Assembly (NCBI GenBank): GCA_003241965.1
Contig: QBMB01000003.1
Span: forward strand, 47,364 to 94,326
Length of the DNA stretch: 46,963 nt
DNA from: Burkholderiales bacterium
Lineage (GTDB): Bacteria > Pseudomonadota > Gammaproteobacteria > Burkholderiales > Burkholderiaceae_C
Direction of reading: 5' to 3'
Shown here: in pieces, positions 33,830 to 40,728 of the stretch
Numbering within the stretch: the stretch's first letter is position 1
Layout: the number at the start of each line of letters is the position of its first letter
Position numbers and translations under genes: made by a program
Notes under the pieces: model-generated
The model's input: the letters and a program-made list of their open reading frames with translations, nothing else
Told to the model about the DNA's origin: nothing
Database searches by the model: none

Positions 33830-34558
33830 TCAGTGGCGAGGGCTGCCGGGAGGTGTTCCGACAACGCTGTGCACAGGACTGACCGGGGGCGTTCCCATCA
33901 CGACATCGCACGATTCGTCCCGGCTCATGGGTTCGTCGTTGGACGAATTCTCATGGTCCGAGCTGCGCTCGTCCTGCGCCGTCATGCCGCCGTCCACGCC
34001 CAGTCCGCCATACCCCATGCGGATGCGGTGGTGCGGCCCGAAGTCTTCATCGGAGTCCTTCAGTCGGGCATTGCGTCGCAGGCAATCGTCGGCCGCAGCG
34101 TAGGCAAACGGGACCAACCGGCCCAACAAGGCCGTCACCTCGCCAGGTTGCGTGGCCGTGCTCACGCGCATGTAGGCGCGGTACATCACGATGCCGGGGT
34201 TGCCTTCAGCAGGGAGTGCGACCGAAAAATGTCCCATGCCCACAGCTTCACCCTGCGTTGCCTGGTTGAACCGCAGCATGTTGATCATCAGGCCGATATC
34301 TCCCCTGTACGTGCCGATGGGCACATGGATCATGAGGTGGTCGGGTACCCGCTCGGGGCTGTAGCCCAGGTGCACCTGGAACTGTCCCAGGTGGATCGGG
34401 TTGAGGTTCTTCTCGTCCAGTCTGGCGGCCCAGTCAGGCTCAACGTGCGGCACTCGGGGGCGTGCCACCAGCGGATGGGTGTCCAGTGCGTGGAGGTCAG
34501 GAAAGCCCTGATGGGCATACACAGATGTGATGAGCTTTCGGAAGTCGGCGGCGTTCAT
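33830..34558 (-). CDS. Unknown protein, possible CesT-like secretion chaperone with acidic proline/serine tail
   Basis: About 242 residues from ATG 34558 (a longer TTG start exists at 34591). Residues about 40-190 show alternating strands and helices: FQVHLGYSPERVPDH, IGLMINMLRFNQATQGEAVGMG and LVPFAYAAADDC. That pattern, with a Leu/Asn-rich helix and a closing helix, resembles CesT-type type III chaperones, a tentative call by eye. The last ~45 residues are acidic and Ser-rich (SSDHENSSNDEP) and end in two copies of V-V-x-G-T-P-P-x-S-P. It neighbours a second small protein of similar pattern and is divergent from the 500-aa paralogues. Confidence 0.5.
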   Translation of the reverse strand: MNAADFRKLITSVYAHQGFPDLHALDTHPLVARPRVPHVEPDWAARLDEKNLNPIHLGQFQVHLGYSPERVPDHLMIHVPIGTYRGDIGLMINMLRFNQATQGEAVGMGHFSVALPAEGNPGIVMYRAYMRVSTATQPGEVTALLGRLVPFAYAAADDCLRRNARLKDSDEDFGPHHRIRMGYGGLGVDGGMTAQDERSSDHENSSNDEPMSRDESCDVVMGTPPVSPVHSVVGTPPGSPRH

Positions 34559-34612
34559 GATGTTGGCAATAGATGAGGGGTGGAGAGACAACTTGGGTTC
34601 GCACTGCGCTGC

Positions 34613-35029
34613 TCAGGCCGGCAATGCGGCATGCCAGCGCGCGATCGCATGGGCCCGGCCCTGAGTCACCGCGTGCTGCAGATCGTTCGCCGAAGTGGCC
34701 GGGTTGAACGGCATGCGAACCACCCAGGCAAAACGATCCACGCCTTCTTCGGTGAGGCACGCGAAGTAGCCCAGCCCGTCGGCCTGCGCATCGATCTCGT
34801 CGTTGGCCTCCAGCAGTTCGGCCAGGTCTTCCACGTTGTTTTCATCCAGCACGTCGAAGGTGAACCACAGCTGCAGGTGGTTGGGCGTGTCATCTGAGAA
34901 GCAGCACCTCAGCGACGTGGTCGCGCCCGCTTCTGGAAAGGCATTCACATGGGGTGCTGCAACAAAAGCGGCACCGTGCTGAGCGATAGCCCATTGATTC
35001 ATAAGGTGCATGTAGTCGGCATTGGTCAT
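34613..35029 (-). CDS. Unknown acidic small protein, possible CesT-like chaperone
   Basis: A 138-residue acidic protein. HLQLWFTFDVLDENNVEDLAELLEAND and GLGYFACLTEEG followed by a strand with VVRMPF and a C-terminal helix (AHAIARWHA) give the strand-helix-strand-helix order and small acidic nature of secretion chaperones of the CesT class. The match is by pattern only. It starts 315 bp from the divergent HTH gene and precedes the 242-aa protein on the same strand by 54 bp. If it is a chaperone, the cargo would be one of the large paralogues nearby. Confidence 0.5.
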   Translation of the reverse strand: MTNADYMHLMNQWAIAQHGAAFVAAPHVNAFPEAGATTSLRCCFSDDTPNHLQLWFTFDVLDENNVEDLAELLEANDEIDAQADGLGYFACLTEEGVDRFAWVVRMPFNPATSANDLQHAVTQGRAHAIARWHAALPA

Positions 35030-35191
35030 GGCGTGGTGGTTGGATCGCTGGCAAATTGCAGCCCGGCGATCTTGTGCGTTGATGCGCGTTCACTGAATCG
35101 CCCCGGAACACCACGGCCCTGCAGCCCATGAGCTTGCGTTTGCAGGGACACCGCACGCAGCTCCGCGTCATCCATTCATAAGTGTTTCATG

Positions 35192-35217
35192 ACCTGTTCA
35201 TCAATCCTCGAACAGGT
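35192..35217. promoter_or_regulatory. Inverted repeat, candidate operator
   Basis: ACCTGTTC (35192-35199) and GAACAGGT (35210-35217) form a perfect 8-bp inverted repeat with a 10-bp gap. It lies in the 315-bp region between the divergent 138-aa gene and the LuxR-type gene, a good place for a dimeric regulator to control both. The remainder of the 315 bp shows nothing else I can support. Confidence 0.45.
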
Positions 35218-35344
35218 GATTCCAGGAGACTGGCGCTGGTGAATTCGAGGCATGTTGCCAAGGTTCACGCCCTTCAGCCCAGAGCGGTTCATCAGGCAAC
35301 AGTGCCTGTCCAAGAGCTCGGGCACCTCACAACCTGGACAGACC

Positions 35345-35602
35345 ATGACCTTCGCCACCCTACTGACCCCCGCCGAGACCGCATTGACGGCGCGAGAAGC
35401 CGAGATCCTCGATTTCATTGCGCGTGGATTCACCTCCAAACAGATCGCACGCCAATTGAACATCAGCCCCTACACGGTGAACACGCACCGGGACAACCTG
35501 CGCCGAAAGCTCGGCGCCCACAACGGTGCGCAGCTGGCCTCGTACCGGGCGACGCTGCAGTTCAACCCACCAGGCGCCAGCGCCATGGCCGCAAAGCTCT
35601 GA
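35345..35602 (+). CDS. Small LuxR-type helix-turn-helix protein
   Basis: An 85-residue protein made almost wholly of a GerE/LuxR HTH: LTAREAEILDFIARGFTSKQIARQLNISPYTVNTHRDNLRRKLGAHN, with the recognition helix around TVNTHRDNLRRKLG. There is no sensor or receiver domain. The ATG at 35345 is chosen; a longer open frame reaches 35252 but that part carries no domain. It is 37 bp upstream of the first large paralogue, so it may be the local regulator or the first gene of the operon. Stand-alone HTH regulators of this type respond to little-known signals. Confidence 0.75.
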   Translation: MTFATLLTPAETALTAREAEILDFIARGFTSKQIARQLNISPYTVNTHRDNLRRKLGAHNGAQLASYRATLQFNPPGASAMAAKL

Positions 35603-35639
35603 GCTTTCTCGTCACAAACCTTCAACACCAGGAGCCCCC

Positions 35640-37145
35640 ATGTCGACCACCATTCCCTATTCACCCTCGCTCGTGCTGGGTGGCATCGTTGACCCAGCCG
35701 CCATGGACAACCTGCTGGCGATCTCGGCCATTCAGACCCCGATCGACGCAGCACAGGAAACCCTGAACTCGTTCATCTCCATGAAGCGCAGCCTGGACAT
35801 GACGGTGCAGGAGCTCATCAACATGAGCATTGATCCCAAGGACCTCATCAACAAGATGAAGGAGGTGGATGTCGATGTGGACAAGGCCGCCACCAACTAC
35901 GCCACCACCCGGCTTGAACAGGAGCTCAAGCTGCAGCCGCTGCGCGCCAAGATGCAGATGGTCAACGCCAGCGTGGAGAGTCCGATTGATTACAACCGCA
36001 CGGAGATCAAGTCGATGCCGCTGGCGGCCGACTCGCTCAAGATGGATGCGCAGTTTTTTTCGTTCGACGAGAACGACGAGAACAACTCAAACACGATGTC
36101 CAACATCAAGTCTTACGTGAGTGCCTCCACCTCCATTCTGGGCGGCACCGGTTCGTTCGACATGGCCAGGGCCGCTGTCGGGCAGGTCAGCAAACAACGC
36201 CAGTTGCACAAAATCTCCGGCACCCTGGTGGTGACTGCGTCCTGCACACACAAAGATGCGCAGGTGCTCGCGCCTTTGTATCTGGACGTGGACAAAGCGG
36301 TGCGGGTCTGGAACAGGCTTTTCCCGGCCGCCAAGGACAAGATCCGCATGGACGAGGAGGGGCTCGGCAACATTGAAGAGCAGGAAGGCACCACGGCGGA
36401 GAAGTCCTTCAACATCATCTCCGGCGCCACCTTGGGCTCGAGCTTCGTGGGCATGGTGCACGTGCTGAAAACGGAAGACACCACCAGCAGTCAGGAGGTC
36501 AAAACCGCCGCCAGTGACATCGCGGCCCGTCTCAGCTTGGGCGCCAGCTTCGCCGGTTTCAAAGGTGGCTTTGGTGTCGACAAGAACTTCGGGGAAGACA
36601 TCAAGGCGATGCTGAGTTCGCAGAACATCAATTCGCACGTCACGCTCATCACGGCGGGTTACATCCCGACGCTGAAATCCAAGATGGTGTCCGTGGGCGT
36701 GCAGCAGTTCGCCAACTTCGACCCGAGCGCCATGATGACCGATCTGCTCAGGCTGTCCGACTACACATCGGCCGACCGCAAGTCGGCGCAGCAGGCCGCC
36801 ACCGCGGCCCGCACCAAAGGCGAGTTCGTCCAGCTCAAGACCGCGGCGGCCATCAGCGTCATGCAGGGCCTGAAGGCGCTGGATGACGGCCAGAACAAGA
36901 TGCTGGACGTCGCTTCCATGATGGTGGCGTTCGAGGACTACGTGAAGGCGGCCTCGGGCGCCGACCCGGCCGTGAAGATCGGTGTACCGATCAACTACTA
37001 CACCAAACCCATCACACGCACCCAGCTGGCACAGATGTGGGTGGCCAAGTACTACCCGAACAAGTACCTGGGCGTTTCAGGCGACGACACCGTGAGGGTC
37101 CCACCGCCCAAGCCGGACGCTGCGTCTGGCGACGCAGCGCAATGA
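35640..37145 (+). CDS. Unknown 501-aa protein, paralogue A
   Basis: A 501-residue protein with no signal peptide and no clear membrane span. Residues 5-110 look helical (AQETLNSFISMKRSLDMTV, LEQELKLQPLRAKMQ). The centre has beta-rich stretches GTLVVTASCTHKDAQVLAP and FNIISGATLGSSFVGMVHVL, then a Gly-rich run and SQNINSHVT (327-335). The C-terminus holds GVPINYYTKPITRTQLAQMW. I do not recognise the family. The ATG at 35640 has CAGGAG at a good distance. The next gene encodes a close paralogue, with these blocks at the same places. A secreted effector or pore-former is a guess from shape and context. Confidence 0.65.
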   Translation: MSTTIPYSPSLVLGGIVDPAAMDNLLAISAIQTPIDAAQETLNSFISMKRSLDMTVQELINMSIDPKDLINKMKEVDVDVDKAATNYATTRLEQELKLQPLRAKMQMVNASVESPIDYNRTEIKSMPLAADSLKMDAQFFSFDENDENNSNTMSNIKSYVSASTSILGGTGSFDMARAAVGQVSKQRQLHKISGTLVVTASCTHKDAQVLAPLYLDVDKAVRVWNRLFPAAKDKIRMDEEGLGNIEEQEGTTAEKSFNIISGATLGSSFVGMVHVLKTEDTTSSQEVKTAASDIAARLSLGASFAGFKGGFGVDKNFGEDIKAMLSSQNINSHVTLITAGYIPTLKSKMVSVGVQQFANFDPSAMMTDLLRLSDYTSADRKSAQQAATAARTKGEFVQLKTAAAISVMQGLKALDDGQNKMLDVASMMVAFEDYVKAASGADPAVKIGVPINYYTKPITRTQLAQMWVAKYYPNKYLGVSGDDTVRVPPPKPDAASGDAAQ

Positions 37146-37197
37146 CCGCCGCACCTGACTTCCACTGAACCCCTTTTTGTCTTTTCGGAGCCGTCTC

Positions 37198-38673
37198 ATG
37201 CCCACCTCCATTCCGTATTCGCCGTCCCTCGTGCTCGGCAGCATCGTTCATCCAGCAGCCATCGACACCCTGCTGGCCATGGCCGCCGTACAGACCCCCA
37301 TCGACGCGGCGCAGGAAACCTTGAACTCCTTCATCTCGCTCAAGCACAGCCTGGAGATGACGGTCGATGAGTTGTTGAACATGAACATCAACCCCAAGGA
37401 TCTGATTGCCAAGATCGCCGAAGTCGACACCCAGCTGGACAAGTCGGCCACAGCCTACGCCACCACACGCATCGAGCAGGAGCTCAAAATGCAGCCGCTG
37501 CGTGCCAAGGTGCAACTGGTGAACGCCAGTGTGGAAAGCCCGGTCGACTACAACCGCACAAAGCCCAACCCCATGCCACTGGCGGCCGACACGCTGACGA
37601 TGGACGCGCAGTACTTTTCGTTCGACGAAAACAAGCAGAACGCCGACAACACCGTCGACACCATCCGCAAGTTCATCAGCGCCTCCGGCAGCCTCGGCGG
37701 CAAGAGCGGTGCCCTCGACATCGCCGACTCGGCTGTCAAGCAGATCAACCGCCAGCGCCAGATGCACAAGGTCGCCGGCACGCTGGTGCTCACCGCCAAC
37801 TGCACGCACCGGACGGCTGTTGTGCTCGCTCCGCTGGTGCTCGATGTGGACAAGGCGATCCGGGTCTGGAACCAGCTGTTTCCGCAGGCACAGGACAAGA
37901 TCAAGCCCGACGTGGCCACCATGCAGAAAATCGCCAGTGAAGAAGGCACCACGAGCGAAAAATCGTTCAGCATCATTTCGGGCGCCACCTACGGTTCGAG
38001 TTTCGTGGGCATGGTGCATGTGTTGCGCACCGAGTCCACCGAAACCAGCCAGGACATGGAAGTCGACGAAGAAGTGCTCCAGGCCAAGGTGGAAGAACAG
38101 GGCTTGTTTCTGTCGAAATCCGGCGGGTTGGGCGTGGACGACACAACGGCCTCCGACGTAAAGAACCTGCTGAGCCGCCAGAACATCAGCTCGCACGTTA
38201 CCGTGCTCACCTCGGGTGTGATCCTGGGCATTGAAGGGGTCGACGTTCAGACCGCCGTGCGGGCCTTCGCAGCGCAAGAAGGCGAAGGAGGAGGCACGAT
38301 GGCTGCATTGACTTCACTGGCCAACGCCAACAACGGTCAAACGCAGTCAGCCCAGGCCATGGCAGAGGCTGCGCGCACCGGCAAGGACCTGGTCGACATG
38401 AAGGAAGCGACCGTCACCGCCGTCATCGGCAAGCTGGGGGAGCTCCAGGGCCAGACGGTGCGCATGCTCAACATCGATTCGCTCATGACGGCTTTTGACA
38501 ACTATGTCGACAAGGCGCGCGCAGGCGGAATCGGGGTTCCGATCAACTACTACCTCAAGCCGATCACCCGCTCACAGCTGGCGCAGATGTGGATCGCCAA
38601 GTACTACCCGGACCGGTACCTGGCGATCGACGGTGACGACAGCAAGGCCGAACCCAAGGCCCCTGCGCAGTGA
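37198..38673 (+). CDS. Unknown 491-aa protein, paralogue B
   Basis: A 491-residue protein similar to its neighbour along its whole length. Shared blocks include IPYSPSLVLG at the start, QTPIDAAQETLNSFIS, PLRAK, SVESP-DYNRT, DAQ-FSFDEN, the KSF-IISGAT-GSSFVGMVHVL stretch, QNI-SHVT at identical positions (328-335) and KPITR-QLAQMW-AKYYP near the end. It differs most at residues 290-320 and 350-400. GGAG lies at 37187-37190 before the ATG at 37198, spacing about 7. It is in one operon with the GH19 and membrane genes. Function unknown. Confidence 0.65.
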   Translation: MPTSIPYSPSLVLGSIVHPAAIDTLLAMAAVQTPIDAAQETLNSFISLKHSLEMTVDELLNMNINPKDLIAKIAEVDTQLDKSATAYATTRIEQELKMQPLRAKVQLVNASVESPVDYNRTKPNPMPLAADTLTMDAQYFSFDENKQNADNTVDTIRKFISASGSLGGKSGALDIADSAVKQINRQRQMHKVAGTLVLTANCTHRTAVVLAPLVLDVDKAIRVWNQLFPQAQDKIKPDVATMQKIASEEGTTSEKSFSIISGATYGSSFVGMVHVLRTESTETSQDMEVDEEVLQAKVEEQGLFLSKSGGLGVDDTTASDVKNLLSRQNISSHVTVLTSGVILGIEGVDVQTAVRAFAAQEGEGGGTMAALTSLANANNGQTQSAQAMAEAARTGKDLVDMKEATVTAVIGKLGELQGQTVRMLNIDSLMTAFDNYVDKARAGGIGVPINYYLKPITRSQLAQMWIAKYYPDRYLAIDGDDSKAEPKAPAQ

Positions 38674-38684
38674 TGGAGCACGAG

Positions 38685-39332
38685 ATGAACGACAACGATC
38701 TCGCCCTGCTCACCGCACGGCCTGGCGCCGAGGTGGCCATGTGGGTACAACCCATCGCCGCAGCCATGGCCGAGTTTCACATCGATACGCCGACCCGAAG
38801 GGCCGCTTTTCTGGCACAGGTGCTGCACGAATCGGACGGCTTGCGCCGGCTCGACGAGAACCTCAACTACAGCGCCAAGCGCCTGACGGAGGTGTGGCCG
38901 CGCCACTTCTATCTGCCGCCCGACGATGCCAAGGGACGCAGCGATGCCGGCGCCTACGAGCACCGCCCGGAACCTCTGGCCAACGCCATCTACGCCAACC
39001 GGCTGGGCAATGGGAGCGAGGCCAGCGGCGATGGCTGGCGCTTTCGCGGACGCGGTCTGGTGCAGCTCACCGGGCGGCGCCTGTACACCGACGCCGGGTC
39101 GGCCTTGCAGCTCGACCTGGTCAATCAACCCGACGCCCTGCTGCTGCCCCTTGAGGCTGCCCGGGCCGCTGGTTGGTACTGGCAACACATTGACGGGAAC
39201 ACGCTGGCCGATCCCGCCACAACGCTGGCCTTCGAGCGCCTCACGACCGCCATCAACGGCGAATTGATCGGGTTGGAGCACCGCGAAGCCCTGTGGAAGC
39301 AGGCGCAGTCGCTGCTCGGCGCCGTGGCCTGA
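38685..39332 (+). CDS. GH19-type chitinase/lysozyme-like protein
   Basis: A 215-residue hydrolase of the phage-endolysin-like branch of glycoside hydrolase 19. AAFLAQVLHESDGLRRLDEN contains the catalytic Glu49; NYSAKRLTEVWPRHF, IYANRLGNGSEASGDGW and FRGRGLVQLTGRRLY follow in the usual order. These enzymes cut peptidoglycan or chitin. There is no signal peptide, so export would need a holin or another system. The ATG at 38685 has GGAG with a 6-nt spacer; ATG 38673 and GTG 38670 are possible and would overlap the upstream stop. It is in an operon with the two paralogues. Confidence 0.85.
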   Translation: MNDNDLALLTARPGAEVAMWVQPIAAAMAEFHIDTPTRRAAFLAQVLHESDGLRRLDENLNYSAKRLTEVWPRHFYLPPDDAKGRSDAGAYEHRPEPLANAIYANRLGNGSEASGDGWRFRGRGLVQLTGRRLYTDAGSALQLDLVNQPDALLLPLEAARAAGWYWQHIDGNTLADPATTLAFERLTTAINGELIGLEHREALWKQAQSLLGAVA

Positions 39333-39355
39333 CCTCATGCACTCAAGGCATGCGC

Positions 39356-40525
39356 ATGAACCCCTTCATCGCCACCATGCTCGCGTGCCTGCTCGCCCTG
39401 CTGCCGCTGGAGGGGCGCAGCCAGGTGGAGACACCGGCGCCCTCTGCTTCTCCAGCGCCGCGCGTGATCGAACTCAACGGCGATCTGGAGCTCGACCGCA
39501 TCATCGAGCTGAGGGTGGACCAGCTGCAGGCCTGGAGCGTTCGGGCTGGTGGACCTGCGGACCCTGGCAATACCATAGCCGCGGGGCATCCGGCGTGGGG
39601 ACTGGTGCCCTACATCGACGGCCGCGCGCTCAAGGGTCTGACGCCGCTGGCGGTGGACCTGGGTCAGGGCCTGCTCCAGTTCCATCTGCGCATCACGCCG
39701 GAGAACCAGGACACCTGGACCCACCTGCTGGGCCCGCTCACTTTTCAACGCGCGGTGCGCCTGAGTGTCGGCGTGGTGGAGGTCGATCCGTTCGCCACCG
39801 ACTTCACCCTGGAGAACGAGCGCGCCCTGCTCACGGTGATCAACTGGCGCTGGATGCTCGCCGCCGCACTCGTGGTGCTCGTGTTCGGCGTCGCGTTCTG
39901 CGCCTTGGCCACGCGCACCACCTTGTTGATGGAGCGCACGTCAAGCACGCAAGACCAGCGCGCTCATCGCTTCAGTCTGGCCAAGGTCCAGCTGGCGCTG
40001 TGGTTCTTCGTGGTGTTCAGCGCCTTCCTTGTGATCTGGTTGGCCACAGGCAACTTCGACTCGGTCAATGGCTCCATTCTGTCCACCCTGAGCATCAGCG
40101 CGGGCACAGCCCTGGGCGACACCCTGGTGAAAGCCGCCGGGTCGGGCGTGACGGCCTTGCCCACGCAGGCCGTTCGTAGCGACGAATTCTTCGCACCATC
40201 CTGGACCGCGAAGCGCTTCATGCGCGACCTCGTCTCGGACGACGAAGGGTGTTCCCTCTCGCGGTTCCAGATGCTGGCCTGGACTGTTGCGCTGGTGCTG
40301 GTGTTTCTCGCCGATGTGTATGACGACCTGCAGATGCCGGTCTTTGGACCCGAACTGCTGTACCTGCTGGGTCTGAGCTCCGGCACCTACATGGCGCATC
40401 GCGTGCCCGAGATGCTGCGCGAGCGACAGCGGCCTCTGCCCGTGTCAGCACCCGCCGACAAGGCCGAGACGCCCACGTCCAGCGCGGCGTTGGCGAGCCC
40501 CACGGCCACGGACAAAACATCCTGA
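39356..40525 (+). CDS. Unknown membrane protein of the paralogue operon
   Basis: A 389-residue protein. The N-terminus MNPFIATMLACLLALLPLEGRSQ is a signal peptide. Residues 25-160 are predicted extracytoplasmic, then four spans: WMLAAALVVLVFGVAFCALA (from about 166), LWFFVVFSAFLVIWLAT, MLAWTVALVLVFLADV and LLYLLGLSSGTYMAHR. The C-terminal tail is Ala/Pro/Thr-rich. I do not recognise it. The ATG at 39356 has AAGG at a 7-nt distance. It is 23 bp after the GH19 gene and is last in the operon. It could anchor or help export the paralogues or the lysozyme; that is inference. Confidence 0.65.
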   Translation: MNPFIATMLACLLALLPLEGRSQVETPAPSASPAPRVIELNGDLELDRIIELRVDQLQAWSVRAGGPADPGNTIAAGHPAWGLVPYIDGRALKGLTPLAVDLGQGLLQFHLRITPENQDTWTHLLGPLTFQRAVRLSVGVVEVDPFATDFTLENERALLTVINWRWMLAAALVVLVFGVAFCALATRTTLLMERTSSTQDQRAHRFSLAKVQLALWFFVVFSAFLVIWLATGNFDSVNGSILSTLSISAGTALGDTLVKAAGSGVTALPTQAVRSDEFFAPSWTAKRFMRDLVSDDEGCSLSRFQMLAWTVALVLVFLADVYDDLQMPVFGPELLYLLGLSSGTYMAHRVPEMLRERQRPLPVSAPADKAETPTSSAALASPTATDKTS

Positions 40526-40604
40526 ACCTCGCTGTGTTGCCTCGCCGCTTCAGGTCGGTCCGCTCCACGGACCCCGCGTGCAGATAGGTCGCGCAACCTA
40601 TGGC

Positions 40605-40680
40605 ACGTCGTGCTCTTAGGAACTATAAAGTAATCATTTGTGTAGTTTGTTATTACTTAAATAGTATCCGCAGCACTTCG
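40605..40680 (+). promoter_or_regulatory. AT-rich promoter region with inverted repeat
   Basis: This short block stands out as AT-rich against its GC-rich surroundings. AAGTAAT (40628-40634) and ATTACTT (40652-40658) form a perfect 7-bp inverted repeat with a 17-bp gap. TTGTGT (40638) and TAGTAT (40662) could serve as -35 and -10 with an 18-bp spacer. It lies about 50 bp before the regulator gene start and would suit autoregulation or binding of a nucleoid protein. Confidence 0.45.
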
Positions 40681-40728
40681 GCATGCGGTCCCCCCAAGGC
40701 GTCACGCATCATCCAAAAGGAATCCAAG

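Noticed and set aside
33814-33832. TGACCT/AGGTCA hairpin between gbd and the 242-aa gene as a terminator
   Set aside because: The stem is only 6 bp and no T run follows on either strand.
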